From: Pyropia haitanensis
Taxonomy: Eukaryota > Rhodophyta > Bangiophyceae > Bangiales > Bangiaceae
Assembly: GCA_008729055.1 (NCBI GenBank)
Contig: SDUX01000083.1
Location: 53,798-117,797, forward strand
Length of the DNA: 64,000 nucleotides
Direction of reading: 5' to 3'
Of the stretch, positions 17,640 to 30,367 are shown piece after piece. A program made the translations under genes and the position numbers. Positions within the stretch are counted from its first letter, which is position 1. Each line of letters starts with the position of its first letter. The notes beneath the pieces are model-generated. The model had not been told where the DNA came from. It did not search any database and saw only the letters and a list, made by a program, of their open reading frames with translations.

Positions 17640-20600
17640 CCCCCCCTCGCCTCCCCCCCCCCCCCCCCCCCGGGCTCAGCTCCTCGCCCCCCCCACCACC
17701 CCCGCCGCCCCACCAGCAACCCCCCCCCAACCCCCCCCCTCCCCAACCCCCTCCCCCACACCCACCACGACCCCCACCCCCCGCCGCCCCGGCGGCCACT
17801 GCTTCCCCCCAAACGCTCGCAGCGCCACGCACCTCCTCCGGGCGACGGCGTAGTACCCCAGCACGCCCCCCACGTGCAGCAGGTACACCAGCGACGACCG
17901 CGCCGCGTCGGGCAACGTTCACGCCACCGCCGCGCGCGGGATGGCGCGGAGCCAGGACCGCATCGCCACCCCGTTGCGGGCGCCGAGCTCCTCCAGGCCC
18001 ACCCGGGCCCCGCTTGTACGCCAGCACGTTGACGCGCACGCGGTGGAGGCACGCCACCGCGCGGGCGGCAAGGCCCGCGTCCACGTCCCAGACAGAGCCG
18101 TCCTGGGCGGTATAGGGGGAGAGCGCTCGCACAAGCTCGTCCAGCACGTCCCGGTCGGGGGCGGGGGCGTGGGGGGGGGGAAGAGGGGGTCCCCAGCAGC
18201 GGCGCCGTGGGGGGCCAGGCCAGGAGCACACGCGCCGGAGAGGGCCCCGCATGCGGGGGAGGGGGGGGGGGGGCGGCGGCGGCCGCCGCCGCCGCCGCCG
18301 CCGCTGCCACCGCTCAGCGAGGCCGCCGCCACCACCACCCCCACCACCACCCCCGCCCCCCCACCCGCCGCCACCACCCCCACCCGTGGGGGCGGCGGCG
18401 AGAACGCGCACGGGGCGGGCGGCGGCCCAGACGGCGCGGCGGAGGGCGTCGACGACGGGCGCCGCGGCGGCGCCGCCGACGGGCAGCACGCCACCGCCGC
18501 CGGGCGGGCGGGCGGCGGAGGCAGCGGTGGCGGCGGCGGCGGCACCCCCCGGCCGGGGGGGCGCCAGGTAGTCCACCGCCGCCGCCGCCGCGGCGCCGTC
18601 GGGCGGGGCGTCCCGCGGGTAGAGCGCGGAGCGGGTCAGCTCCAGGCGGGCCCCGCGGGGCGCACCCCCCCCCCCTGCCCCCCGACACGCGGCGGCGGCG
18701 GCCGCCACCCGCAGCGCCGCCTTTATCGCCTCCACCGTCTGGCGGGACAGGCGCAGGGCGTCGGCCACTGCCGAAAGCCCCGCCAGCACCAGCCGCCCCG
18801 CCACGGACCCATCGTCGGCGGCGACCTCGGCGGCGCCGCCCAGCACCAGGCCCGCCGCGGCCGACCCGGGAGGGGCCCCGCCCGCGCACGCCGCGCAGGC
18901 GCCGCTGGTGGCCGACGGCGGGCAGCCCGCCGCCCCCGCCGCAACCGCCGCCGCCGCCGCCGCTGCCGCCGCAGCCGAGCCCGGCGGGGGGGACGGGGCG
19001 GCGAGGCACCCGCCGCCCCCCGACGGGGCGGGCCCCAACCAAAACGACACCCACCGGAACCGGTGGAGGTCCACCGCCATCACCCGCAGCGGGCGCGGCA
19101 GACCATCCCCCCCCCCCCCCCCACCCGGCGGCCGCCACCGCCCCGCACGATGCGGCGGGGGCGGCGGCCACAGGTAGTCGCCCATAACCGCGGGGGCGAC
19201 CAGGTGGGCCCACCCCGCCGCCGCCGGCCGCGGGCGGCCGCAGCACAGGGGGGGCGCGGGGCGGCCGGCCGCCACGTCGGGCGCCGCCACCACCGTCACG
19301 ACGGTGGTGGTGGTGGCGGCCAGCGACCCGCGGGGGGGGGAGGGGGGGGCGTACCCGCCGCCGCCCCAGGCCCCCGCCGCGGGGGGCCCCTTCTCGGCGC
19401 CATCGAGGGGGGAGTAGCCCCCGCGGGCGGCGGCCGCGACCGCGGCAGCGGCGGCGGTGGCGGCGGCGGCGCCCGCCGCCAGTGCCGGCCGCAGCCGCGA
19501 GATGGTGACGGTGCACCCCGGCAGGGCGCCGGCCGGCACGGCGGCGGCGGCGGCGGGCGCAACGGCCGGGTCAAACGCGACCGCCAATGCGAGCGGGGGA
19601 AAGGCCGGGTCCGCCACCACCAGCACCGGCGCCCGCACGGTGCCGAGCCGCCGCAGGAGGGTGCCCGTGATCGACAGCAGCCCGCGGCGGGAAGGAGCAC
19701 CGGGGGGGCGCGGAGGGGAAAGGGAGAAAACGCGGGGGGGGGGGCGGGCGCCGCCGCCAGCGCGGCCTGCACGGAGCGGCTGGCCGCCGCGGCCGCCGCG
19801 GCCGCCGACCGGTCGCCCCTCCACCCATCGCGGGCGGGCCGGCAGTGGCCGTCGCGGCCGCCGCCAGCGCCTCCGCCGGCACCGCCGGCATCGATGGCGT
19901 GGCCGCCATCCAGGTCGCACCCCCCGCCCTCGTCGTCACTGTCTGTGGCGTTGCAGACGCCGCCGCCGCCGCGGGCACCCCCGCGACCGCCACCACCCCC
20001 ACCGCCACCCCCACCAGTCACCCACCCCTCCTCCCCACCCTCCGCCCCTTCCTCCCCAGCGGGCTCCCCCCGGAATGCCGCCGACAGCGCCCGCAGGACG
20101 GCGGCCAGCCCCTCCCGCTCCTCGAGGGACGCCCCCCCCAAAGCCACCCCGCGTCGGCGTCCAGCGCCCGCACCCCCACCGCCCCCTCCCCGTCCACCGA
20201 GTGCGCCAGGTGCACCTGCAGGCCGACGGGGCCGCCCGCCGCCGCCGCCGCCGCCGCTGCCGCCGCCGCAGCCGCCGCCGCCTCCTCCTCCTCCTCCTCT
20301 TCCTGCTCTTCATCCGCCTCCTCCTCCTCTGGGTCACCCCCCGCTGCCCCCGCCGCGCCGCCGCCACCGCCGTCACCGCCGCCGCCGCAGGCGCCCGGTG
20401 AGGGCCCCCCCTCCTCCTCCCCCCCCCCACCCCCCGCAGCGCGCCGGCCACCGCCGGGTGGTGCAGGTACGGGGAAGACACCTCGTACAGCCCCCCCACG
20501 GCCAGCGCGGGCCGCAGCGCCAGCGCGGGGCCCTCAAAGACCAGCCGCACGGGGAGCAGCCAGGGGGCGGCGTCGGCGCCACTGCCACGCCCACCACCAC

Positions 20601-23600
20601 CACCACCACCACCACCACCACCGTGGAGCGGGGGCAGCACCCCCCCTACCGCACTGGCGTCCACCCCAGCGGCGGACCAGCCGCCCCCCCCCGGCCCTGC
20701 AAACAGCCACGGCTCCCGCCCGTGGCGGGACGCCACCAGCCGCCCATCCACCACAAAGTGCGGGCTGTCCGTGGCGGGGGGCGCGCCGCCGCCGCCGCCG
20801 GCCGCGGCCGCCCCCACGCCCCCCCCCCCACCCCCGCACCCGCGCCACCGCCTGCGTGGCCGTGCTCGGCGTCTGCGAATGAGCATGACGCCGCCACCGC
20901 CGCCGCTACGGGCGGGTGCACGTGCGAGACGAGGACGACGAGGGCGGGGAGGTCACCGGGGGGCAGGCTGCCGGCGGCGACGGCGGCCGCCGCCGCCCCG
21001 GCTGCCGGCGCCGACGACGGGGTGCCGTCGGTGGCGGCGGCGGCCGACTGGGTCCATGGCGCCTCGGAGGCCTCGAGGGGTGGCAAGGTGGCGGGGTGAG
21101 GGGGGGGGGGCGCCTCTCCCCCCGCGGGGGGGTCACCCAGCGGCAGCGGCGGCGGTGGCGGCGCCGGGGAGGCCACCCGCCACCGCCGCCGCCGCCCATG
21201 CCGGCGGCGGCGGTGGGCCGCCGCCCGCGGGGGGGGGGGGGGGGAGCTCAACGCCCGCCACGGCCAGCACGTGCGGCAGGAGGCCCCGGGAGGTACCAGG
21301 CACCCCGAGCAGCGCGTCCACCTCGAGGAGGTCCCCGCGGGCGGCGGCGGCGGCCGCCACCGCCGACGCCGCGCCCTCGGTGCCGCCACGCGGGCCGCCT
21401 CTGTCAGCAGCGGCACTGACGGCGGGGGCGGCCGCGATCCCATCACCACTACCACCACCACCACCACCACCACCCGATGTCGCCGCCGCCGCCGCCGCCA
21501 CCGCGGCCACCGCCTGTGCCGCCGCCGCCTCGGCCACCGCCGGTGCCGCCGCCGCCTGGGCTGCCGCCGCCGCCGCCGCCGCCGCCGCCACCTCCTCCGT
21601 GTCCTCGTCCCAGGGCACGATCGAGTCGGTCCCCCCCCTCCCCCCCCCCGATGGGCCCGCCCCCGCCCCCCCACACGTGCGGGGGCGGGCAACAGCCACA
21701 CGAGGGAGCCGGCGGGCACCCGCCCGCCCCCCCCCCCCCGTCGCATCCCCCCCCCATCCCCACCCAGGGACGCCGGCGTGGGCGGCGGCGGCGGCAGTGG
21801 CGTCGACGGCGGTGGCGGTAGTGGCGTCAACGGCGGTGGCGGTGGCGTCGGCGGCGGCGGCGGCAGGGGCCGCAGGGGTGGCAGGGGCGGCGGGCACCCC
21901 CCGCCCCCCCCCCAGCGCCCTCCACCAGCCACGGGCGGAACTTGTCACCGAGGCGGGTATAGACCTCCTCGGCCCAGAGGAGCTCAGCGGGGCGGAGGGC
22001 GCACCACAGCGGCGCCCAGGGGGACGCCCGCTTGACCTCCCGAAAGGACACGGGGAGGGAAGGAGGGGGGAGGGCCACCGCCACTGGCCACGCCGCCGGA
22101 GGCAACGGCGGAAGCGTCCCCAAAGGTGCCGCCGCCGGCGCCGCCGGCGCCGACGTTACAGCCCGTCCACACAGCCCCCCCCCACCCCGCCCACCCCCCC
22201 ACCCCAGCCCTATCCCCCACACCCCCCCCCCCCGGCAGCGGCGCAAACGTCACGACCCCAACGGACGTACGCGCGCCCTCAAAGAGCCCCGCCACCCGCC
22301 ACCGGCGGCACACCACCACCGCGTGGCGGACGGCCAGCACCGCCCCCGGCCGAAGGGCCCCCCCCGCGTGCTCGGGGAGGCCCGCCCAGCCCGCGTACGC
22401 TGTGGTGTGCAGCAGGAGGCTCCCGTCGAGGGTTTACCGCCCGTGGCCCAGCACCGCCGTCACGGTGCCGTCATAGTGGGATAGGTGGGCGTCACAAGAG
22501 GCGAGTTAGGCGGCAAAGTCGGTCGCGGCGGACGCGGCAGCGGCGGTGGCGGCGGCGGCGGCGGTGGCGGACGCGGAAGCGGCGGCGGGGGCGACGGGGG
22601 CGGGGCCGGACGGCGGCATCGCAGTGGGGGCGGGAGGGGTGGGGATGGGGACGGCGGTGGCCACGGCGGCGGCCGCGGCGGCGGTGGGAGGGGGGACGGG
22701 CCGGGGGGGGGCGGGGACGGGTGGGGGAGCAGAGGTGGCGGCGGCCGCCGCACCCCCGCCGGCGCCACCTCCGGCCGGGGCCGACCCCACGGCGAGGGCG
22801 GGAGCGCCGCTGGTGGCGTCCACGGCGGGGGCGGGGGCGGCCGGGGCGGCCGTGGCGGCGGCCGCCGCCCCCCCCACCCCCGCCGCTGTTGCCGCCGCCG
22901 CCGCCGCGTCCGGGGTGTTGTCCGCCAGGCGGCGGCGCTTGGCCGCCCGCCCCCCCCCTGGCGGCACCGCGCACGGCGGGGACCCCCCCGCGGCGGCACG
23001 GGTCTGGGCACCCCCCCCCCCCCCAGCCCCCCCCCCCACCCATTCGCCCGCCCCCGCCCGCGCAGGGAGCCGCGCCAACCGGGACGCGCGGGTGACGCGG
23101 AGCACCTGCCCGCCCCCTAAGCTGGGCACCACCCCCACCGCCGCAGCAGTCAGGAGGAGGGCGTCGCCGACGGCCACAAAGGGGAGCCACCGCGCCGCGG
23201 GGCGGCTGCCAAAGAAGACGAGCACCACCAGGGGGCCACCCCCATCCCGCCCCGCCCCACCACCACCACCACCACCACCACCACCACCACCACCACCACC
23301 ACCACCACCACCACCACCACCACCCCCACCCCCACCCCACCGCCGCCGCCACTGCCGCCGCCGCCGCCGCCGCCGCCACCGCCACCGCCACCGCCACCGC
23401 CGCCACCGACTGGCCAAGCGTCAGCGCCGCCACCCCATAATGCACCCGCGTCTCGATGCGGAGGAGATCCACGCGGAGCCGGCCCGCCTCGGCCGCCAGC
23501 ACCGCCACAAGCGACTCAAAACAACGCCAGCCGGTCGGCGGCGGCCCCCCCGTGGGCCACCGGCACGCGGGCGGCGAGGGAGGCCGCCTACCGCCCGAGC

Positions 23601-24280
23601 TGCTGCACTAGCCGCCGCACCGCCGCCCGCACCACGGGGGGGACGGGCGGAGGGGGGGTGCCGACGGGTGCCGAAGCCGCCGCGGCAACCGGCAGGGGGG
23701 CCCCGAGGCCCCCGCCGACCACGTCGGGCACCACGGTGAATGCCGGGGGGGTGGGGGGAGCGGAAGCCGCCACCGCTCCCGCCGTCGGCACCGGCCGCCG
23801 CCACCGCCGCAGTCGCCGCCGCCGCCGCCGCCGCCGTCGCGTCTGGCACCGCCCGCAGCAGCGCTCAGACGGCGGCGAGGTAGAGGTCCGGCCAAGCCGC
23901 GGACCACCGCTCCACCGACAGCAGCGCCCGGGAGAGGAGGCAGGTCATGGCGGCCACCCTCGGAGGGGGGGCGGCGCCCGCGGCGGGGGAGGGCGGGAGG
24001 GACACGACGCCCGTCGGTGCGACGGGCGAGCCCCGACGGGCGCTTCGGGGACCGCGGCGGGGACGGGCCCGACGTCGGGAGCCCTCCGCCCGCCGTCCCC
24101 CCCATCAAGCCGCCAAGCGGGCGCCCCGGGGCGGGTGCTACCGTCGGCGCGGCGGCCGCCAGCGGATCCTCGCCCGGCGGTCCCTCCCCCGCGGCAGCGG
24201 CAAGGTGTACAAGCGGCCACGCCGCCGCCGCGGCGTCGGCGCCGCCACCGCCATAGAGGGGGGGGGTCGGGGAAAATGGG
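17640..24280 (-). pseudogene. Broken OB-fold gene, tentatively CTC1-like
   Basis: Minus-strand coding-like segments follow one another in order but switch frames, mostly at poly-C or GGT/GGC tracts. One near 23,240-23,085 has an OB-fold look (LVVLVFFGSRPAARWLPF, VAVGDALLLT, GGQVLRVTRASRL). The next (about 22,492-22,235) reads SHYDGTVTAVLG, SLLLHTTAY, ALRPGAVLAVRHAVVV and VAGLFEGARTSVGVVTF. That order resembles plant CTC1, the large subunit of the telomeric CST complex. Further OB-like strands appear at about 20,560-20,470 (WLLPVRLVFEGPALAL), about 19,640-19,500 (PVLVVADPAFPPLALAV) and about 18,110-17,990. In-frame TAA codons at about 22,506 and 22,433 break the best segment. It is either a pseudogene, a gene with introns I cannot place, or sequence damaged by homopolymer error. 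The similarity is from memory of the family and needs a profile search. Confidence 0.35.
23257..23325. repeat. CCA/GGT microsatellite
   Basis: About 22 perfect CCA triplets lie between two OB-like coding segments on the minus strand, where they would read as poly-Trp, poly-Val or poly-Gly by frame. The open frame crosses it only by chance. Confidence 0.95.
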
Positions 24281-24289
24281 CGGGGGGGG

Positions 24290-25600
24290 TGCGTGGGAGG
24301 GGCGAGAGGTACGGGCGGGGAAAGGATCGCGGCGCGGAAGGACGGTGGCGACCGATCGGTGTGCCCGCTGCAGCCGATCCGTCCAGCAACTCGGGGAGTG
24401 ACGCCAGTTTTAACAAACAGCGCGACTGTCACCCTCCACGTGCAGTGGCGAGAGGACGGCGGCAAGGCCGATCTGATGATCGAGCGCCACACTGGGCCCA
24501 AACTGTGCGCTGATTGGCTGCAAATCTCGAGGTCATAGCAGCCCCTCGTTTGCAAGAAGGGGGAGTTTCCACGACGTGGTCGATCACTGCACCACGCATG
24601 GGGCCGGGCAGGGTGCAGAGTGCAGATGGGGAGGCAGGCTGGCGGGGTCGTCAGTGCCAGAAACCTCGAAGGGCTTTCTTGGTGCTTCGTGGCAATAATC
24701 CAGAAGACCTGCCCAGCTCTTTACTAGTCAGCAACAGTTTTGAACGGTTCCTAAAGATCTCTGTAACACCCAGTGTGCGCTGGATCGGAAAAGCAATCGT
24801 CTCAAGGTCTTGAGAAGGGTCATCCGCGTCGGGGAGGAAAAGCAGATCGAAAAGCCTCCACAGTGGAGCTGTAGATCGTTCCAACTGTCTCTTGCCAGCT
24901 TTGGAGGATTCTGAAGCTCCGTCAAGGAAATTTCAAAGTGCTGTGGGCGCGCGGGGCGACCGCAGCCACGTCTCCTCCACCCGGGGGCCCTTCTGCTGCC
25001 ACCACCTGTGCCGTCGCCATCACTGCCGCCGCCGCTACGACTGGGGTCGGTAACCCTCCCCCTCCCTTCGTCCCCCCTCCGCTCCTGCCATCTAATCCGG
25101 TTTCGCCTGTGAACGCGCTGCACCCCAATTGCCAGCCTACACGATTCTCCCCGCCTCTCACCGGTCCCACCCTTTTCATCGGCCTGTACGCCCCCCCCCA
25201 CCCCCCCCCCCACCCACCACAGACATGTCCATGCGCACACACCCCGCACACCTACGGTGTGCTGCCTGGGCGTCCCGCTCCGGGTGCCACAGTGAGATTT
25301 TGTAGCACTCGGCCGATGCCAATGGCCGGCACCAAGTGACCCACCCGGGGGTGGCGACAGCAATGGACGGCACTGGCCGTCACTGCGGAGGCGCTCCGAA
25401 GGAAGACTGGTCGCCGCTGCGAGTGCTGGAGGGGGGACCGGAGACTGGGCTGTAGTGGCCGGTCGTGGTCACCTTGCTGCGGAGGTGGGCAGCGGCACCC
25501 CCCCCGCCCCCACAAGCCCGCCACGACAGTCTCGGATAAGAGTGCGGCCGTGTCTGGTAGCGGGCAGACTGCACAGGGGTCGGGGTTGGCGCGCCTCCCC
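24290..25600. other. Intergenic, no gene seen
   Basis: Mixed composition (24,400-24,940 is the most balanced) with no conserved frame. Short frames are composition-driven. Confidence 0.5.
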
Positions 25601-25603
25601 CTC

Positions 25604-27264
25604 CTACAATCCCGCCGTGACAACCGGGGCGGGGGGCGCCACCCTCCCCACCCACCCCCTCCCCCTCTCTCGACGCGGCGGCACCCGGCCCCGCCAGGCA
25701 CATCGGCATCGGCGGGCAGTCACGCCCCCCCCCCCCCATCGCCGCCCCCACAAGCCAATGCAAAACAGACACAGAGCAGTGAAGAGAGCACACACACTGC
25801 CAGGAAAAGAAAGCAGTAAAAAGCCGTTGGGGCTGCCGCCTCCTCGCCCACAGGCCTCCCCTTCCCCCCTCAAGAAATAAAGAGAGCGCCCCGCGCCGCC
25901 CACCCCCTCAAGACGGCCGCGGACCGCACGCGCCGTCACCCCCCTCGGTATGCGCCCCCCCCCTCCCCCCCCCCCCCTCCGCCCCCCCCCGAAATGTCCC
26001 CAGAGTAGGCACTGAGCACGCGGGATAGAGCGCCGCCAAGCCCCAGCGGCGGGGGCCCACCTCTCCCCCCTGCACACACACCCCCCCGCCCCCACCGCGG
26101 CCACTCTCACCCCCTTGCCCCCCCCGCCCCCAAGGTCCACCCCAGGCCGCTCCCCCGTCGCCGCCGACGCCGCTGCCGCCGCCGCCGGGGGCGCGCCGCC
26201 CTCAAACGCACCCCCCCCCACACCGCTATCCGTACCCGCCGCCTCCCTATCGCCCGGGGTGGGGTGCCCCCCATTCGGGGACGCGGCGGCCGTCGTCCCC
26301 GCGGCCCCCCCGGGGCGCCCCCGGGCGGCTCGGGCACCCCGCCACCCGGCGACGCGCCCCTTGCCGCCACGGGCAGCAGCAGCGCGCCACCCGGGGCGAC
26401 CCGAAAGACGCCACTCACGGGGACGGCGGCCACCCCCCCCCCCCCCCCCACCCTCCCCACCCGCGCTTCCCCCGACCGGGACCGCCACCCGCACCTCCCC
26501 GCCAACGACGGCGGCCTCGGCCACGGCCGCCGCCTCTGCATCTGCCGCCGATGCGGCCAGTCCCCCCTCCCCTGCCCCACCCCCTCTCCCCCCCCCCCCC
26601 CCCCAGGCGCGCACCCGCACAAACCCCCCCCCGCCGCGGCCGCCGCGGCGTACGCCGGCACCCGCTCCGTCAGCACCGCATCCAGCAGCCCATTGTTCTC
26701 CGCCACCCGGGCGGCCACGTAGGCGCGCATCGCCAGGCACACCTCCTTGGTGATGGTCGACACCTGGTCCCGGACGCCGGCGATGACGGCGGCCGCCTGG
26801 GAGAGGAGGAGGTGGCCGACGAGGGCCTTGAGGTGGGAGAGCTCCGCCGCCGTCGCCACCGCCGAGGTGGACGTGGCGGACAGGGCCCCGATGAGGGCGT
26901 CGAGGCGGGCGGCGCACGCGGCGTGGGCGGAAGGGGCGGGGGTGGAGGTGAGGGGGGGGGTGGGGGCGGTGGCGGCGGCGGCAGCACCGCCCGCTGCCGC
27001 CGCCGCCGCCGCGGCCGCTGCAGCCGCCGCAGCCGCCGCCGCCTCCCCCGCCACCCGGGCCGACTGGCGGGAGACGGCGGCGGCAGAGGCGGCGGCGGCA
27101 GCAGACCCCCCCCCCGCCGCCGCGCCCACCCCCGCCCGCTCCGCGGCGGCGGCGGCGGCCGCCACCGCCGCCGCCGCCCGCCCCGCCGCGCCATCCGCAG
27201 TGGCCGCGGCCGCGGCGGATCGGTCAGCAGCCGCCGCCGCCGCGGCCGCCCCGGCCTCGGCACC

Positions 27265-27303
<39 letters not shown>

Positions 27304-28165
27304 CTTGACGTCCGCCACGGCGGTGCCGGCCTTGGACGCCGCCCCGCCCGCGCGGAAGGCCGCCGCCGCCGCCACCGCAGCGGCCGCCTCGGATCGCTTG
27401 GCGGCCGCCGCCGCCGCGGCGGCGCCGCCCGCGACCGCCCGCTCTCCCACCCACGACGCCGAGGCGGCGGCATTGGCGGCGGCCGCCGCGTCCGCCGCCG
27501 ACACCCCCGCCGTGGCGGCCGCCGCCGACGCCCCCGCCGCCGACGCCCCCGCCGCGGCCGCCGTGTCAGACGCCGCCGCCGCCGACGCGCCCGACGCGGC
27601 CGCGGCGGCCGCGACGGTGCGGGCCGCCTCGGTGACGGCGGCGGCGACCGCCTCGGCCGCCCCCACCGCCGCCCGCAGGCAGTCCGCGTCGGCGGCCGCG
27701 GCGGCCGACGCTGCGGCGGCCGACGACGCCGCCGCCGCCGTCGCCGCCGCCGACGCGGCGTGCCCAGCGGACCCGTCCGCCGCTGCCGCCGCCGCCGCCG
27801 CCGTCCCCCCCCCCCTCACCCCCCCCCCGCGGCGGTCGGCGGGGGCGGCGCCTGCCGCCCCCCCCCCCCCTCCCCCACCCCCCCCAGCACCCCCTCCAGC
27901 CGACCCAGCCGGGCGTCCACCCCCCCCACCCACCTTCACAGCCAACCCCCCTGCCCCCCCACGGCGGCGGCCAGCCGCGCCGTCGCCCCCTCCAGCCGCC
28001 CCGCCCGCGCGTCCAGCCCCGCCACCGCCCACCGGGAGGCCTCCGCGGCGGCGTCTGCCGCGGCGGCCACGTCGGCGGCCACCACGGCGGTCTCCGCGAC
28101 GGAGCTGCTGACGGCGGAAAGCGCCGCCCTGAGCCGCCGCAGCGTGCGGGACGCGGAGAGGGCAG
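25604..28165 (-). CDS. Alanine-rich helical (coiled-coil-like) protein, unknown
   Basis: Minus-strand coding begins by about 28,160 (LSASRTLRRLRAALSAVSSS, then VAETAVVAADVAAAADAAAEA). After a poly-Gly/Pro break (27,780-27,960) it continues in the frame 28,032-26,107. That frame has about 300 residues dominated by Ala with regularly spaced charged residues, then a normal-composition helix-rich segment (ARLDALIGALSATSTSAV, LKALVGHLLLSQAAAVIAGV, TKEVCLAMRAYVAARVAENN). A beta-like tail (VSGVFRVAPGGALLLPVAAR) appears near 26,430-26,340, and another minus frame stays open to 25,604. The composition predicts long helices. I do not recognise the family, and the frame changes may mark introns or indels. 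Confidence 0.4.
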
Positions 28166-28633
28166 AGGGGGAGGGGGGGGGGGGGGGAGGGGGAGGGCGC
28201 GGTGGTTACCGCGGGGGGGGGTGGCGTGGGGGGGGGGGGAGGGGGGGGTGGGAGTGGGCGTGGGTGGGGTGCGTGGCCCCGGCCTCGGGTGTGGTGGGGA
28301 GGGGGGGGCGGGCATCCGCCACTGGCCGCCGGGGGAAGGGGGGGGGGGGGGGCGCCCCCGTCGACGCGGTCGCCGCTGCCTGGGCGGCGGCGGCCGCCGC
28401 CACGGGCACCGCCGCGCCCGCTGGTACCAGCGGCGGCGCCCGTCCGTCACCACCGCCGCAGCCGCCGCCGCTGCCGCCGCCGCCGTCGGCGCCGCCTCCG
28501 CTGCTGCTAGCAGAGTAAGCAGACACCCCCGTCCAAGATCGCTCCACCCCACACACCCCGCGCCACCCCCCAGCCTCGTGCGGGTGGACCGCCCCCGCCC
28601 TCGCCCCCCCCCAACTCAACCGCCCTCTGCCGT

Positions 28634-28671
<38 letters not shown>

Positions 28672-29052
28672 CGCCGCTGCTGTTGGCAGTAAAGGCACCC
28701 CCCGCCCCCGGAGATCGCTCCCCCCCCGACAACCCGCGCCCCCCCGCTGCCTCGTAAGGGTGGGCCTCACCTCCCTGTTCCCCGTCCATCCCCCCCACCC
28801 GGGGCGCGCACTCCCGAAGCCCCCCGCCCACCCCCAGCTGAGCCAGTCGCTCCGTGGCAGTCGGCGGTGCTGGAGGGAGGCGTGCCCTTGCCGACCGCAA
28901 TCATGGGGGGGAGGAGAGACGCCGTGGACGCCGTGACGGTCAGCGCTGCGCCCGTACGCGCAGGGAGGGGGGGGGAGCGCTGCCGGTAGAGGCGGTGCGT
29001 GTTGTGCGACCGAGAGTGTCGGTAGGGGGGAGGACACTGCCAGGCCGGGGCT
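28166..29052. other. G/C-run-rich spacer
   Basis: Long G runs (28,170-28,360, + strand) and CCG runs (28,630-28,680) give open but unconvincing frames. Two similar blocks ending in CCG repeats plus agtaa (about 28,440-28,520 and 28,630-28,700) suggest a diverged local duplication. Confidence 0.5.
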
Positions 29053-29166
29053 GGGTGCGCGGCGCGCAATGTTAGGGCGGACCACCCACTGGGTGCGCGG
29101 CGCGCAATGATAGGGCGGACCACCCACTGGGTGCACGGCGCGCAATGATAGGGCGGACCGCGCACC
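29053..29166. repeat. 38-bp tandem repeat, 3 copies
   Basis: Three head-to-tail copies of gggtgcgcggcgcgcaatg + atagggcggaccacccact start at 29,053, 29,091 and 29,129. Only a few bases differ. Confidence 0.92.
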
Positions 29167-30330
29167 CCTTTCCGCCCCCCTTCGCGCGCCGCTTCTCCCA
29201 CCTCGCACCCCTCCCCCTCCCCGCCGGCCCGCCAGGCCGCCCGCCCGCCCCCCCACCCCAAAGAGCGCGCGCGCAACAGCGCGGGCAGGCGCACGCGGTC
29301 TCGCGTCGCAGTGCAAAACCTTGGATGCACACATACAATTGCTATCGAACGCACAATTGCCATCGACCGTTTAGTAATGCACTTCTGGCTGCCGTCATGG
29401 CAAATCTAACGGCGCGAACCCAACCCCACGGTGTCGGTTCTATATACATGGCGGTGGCCACCTCTCAGCCAGTCACAGAACCCTGCAACGCTCACGGTCT
29501 TGGGTGCAACTGCAACCCAACCCCACCCCTGAAATTTTAACCCAACCCCACGCTCATGGTGGTCCCGTCCTGCCAAGTCACGCCGAGTACCTCGGCTGGA
29601 CACACTCATCGCACGCCCTTTGCTGTGTGGTCGCCCACGCTTGCCCCCTTCCGCACGCTGTCCCCGCGCCCGCCCGCCAGCTGCTGCTGCCGCCCCCCCT
29701 CACACACCAAGACCACCTCCAAATTCTCCGGGACCCCAGCTGGACCACCTCATCACCCCTTGGCCGCCTCGGGAGGCCAATCTACCCCGGGAGGTCAGTC
29801 TTCCCCGGGAGGTCATCCCGGTTCCCGGCGCGGCCCGTGGGGCGACCGTGGGCAGACCGCGGGGAGACTGACCGTCCCCATCGCCGCGATGGCGGTCCTT
29901 TGCGGCGGCTTTGTCCAGCTGGTGCAGGCATCGGCTCAGACTGGCTTGCGTCTGGGCTCGGGGCGGCGTGCTGCTCACCTGTCTCCCCCCCCTACCGGGC
30001 GGCTGTCGTGTCCGCTGCCCGTGTTGCTGCTGCCACCTACGCCAACGCAACCAGAAGCAGAGTCGGGTGGATCCCTCGCCCGGCCTTGCTGCCGTCGCCT
30101 GCCCGCCGGCAAGGCCCACCGTGGTGCCCTACCCCGTCGCCATCCTTCCACAAGTGGTCCCCACCGGTGATGAGGACGGAGCGGCCGTCGTGCGCTGATG
30201 CAGTGAACAAGATTAGGGCCGCCGTTGCTGAGCAGTCCGACATCGTTCTGCAGGCTTTGGGGACACTGCATGTGCCTCTCTGGAGCTCCTGGACGGCCGG
30301 TCACCCACGCTGAGTCTGCTGTGCAGGCGG
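29167..30330. other. Region upstream of the Crinkler/RHS gene
   Basis: No conserved domain is seen. The sequence aacccaaccccac occurs three times (29,417, 29,514 and 29,539). A + frame at about 30,200-30,500 in another phase (KIRAAVAEQSDIVLQALG, then DNAALSNALSDCLEDVVSDV) has coding-like composition. It could be the true N-terminal exon of the downstream gene. Confidence 0.4.
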
Positions 30331-30367
30331 TGGGTGAAGTGGTGGACTGGGATGCTTATCGAAGACA

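Noticed and set aside
17941..21099. 1,052-codon + strand frame, and similar long Pro/Arg/Ala frames at 20,771-23,095, 26,551-28,518 and 34,898-38,380
   Set aside because: They are GC-driven shadows. The minus strand at 17.6-28 kb has the more natural amino-acid sequence, and the + frames have no ordered segments.
29417..29551. Telomere-like aacccaaccccac repeated three times
   Set aside because: Only three scattered copies with unrelated sequence between, not a tandem telomeric array.
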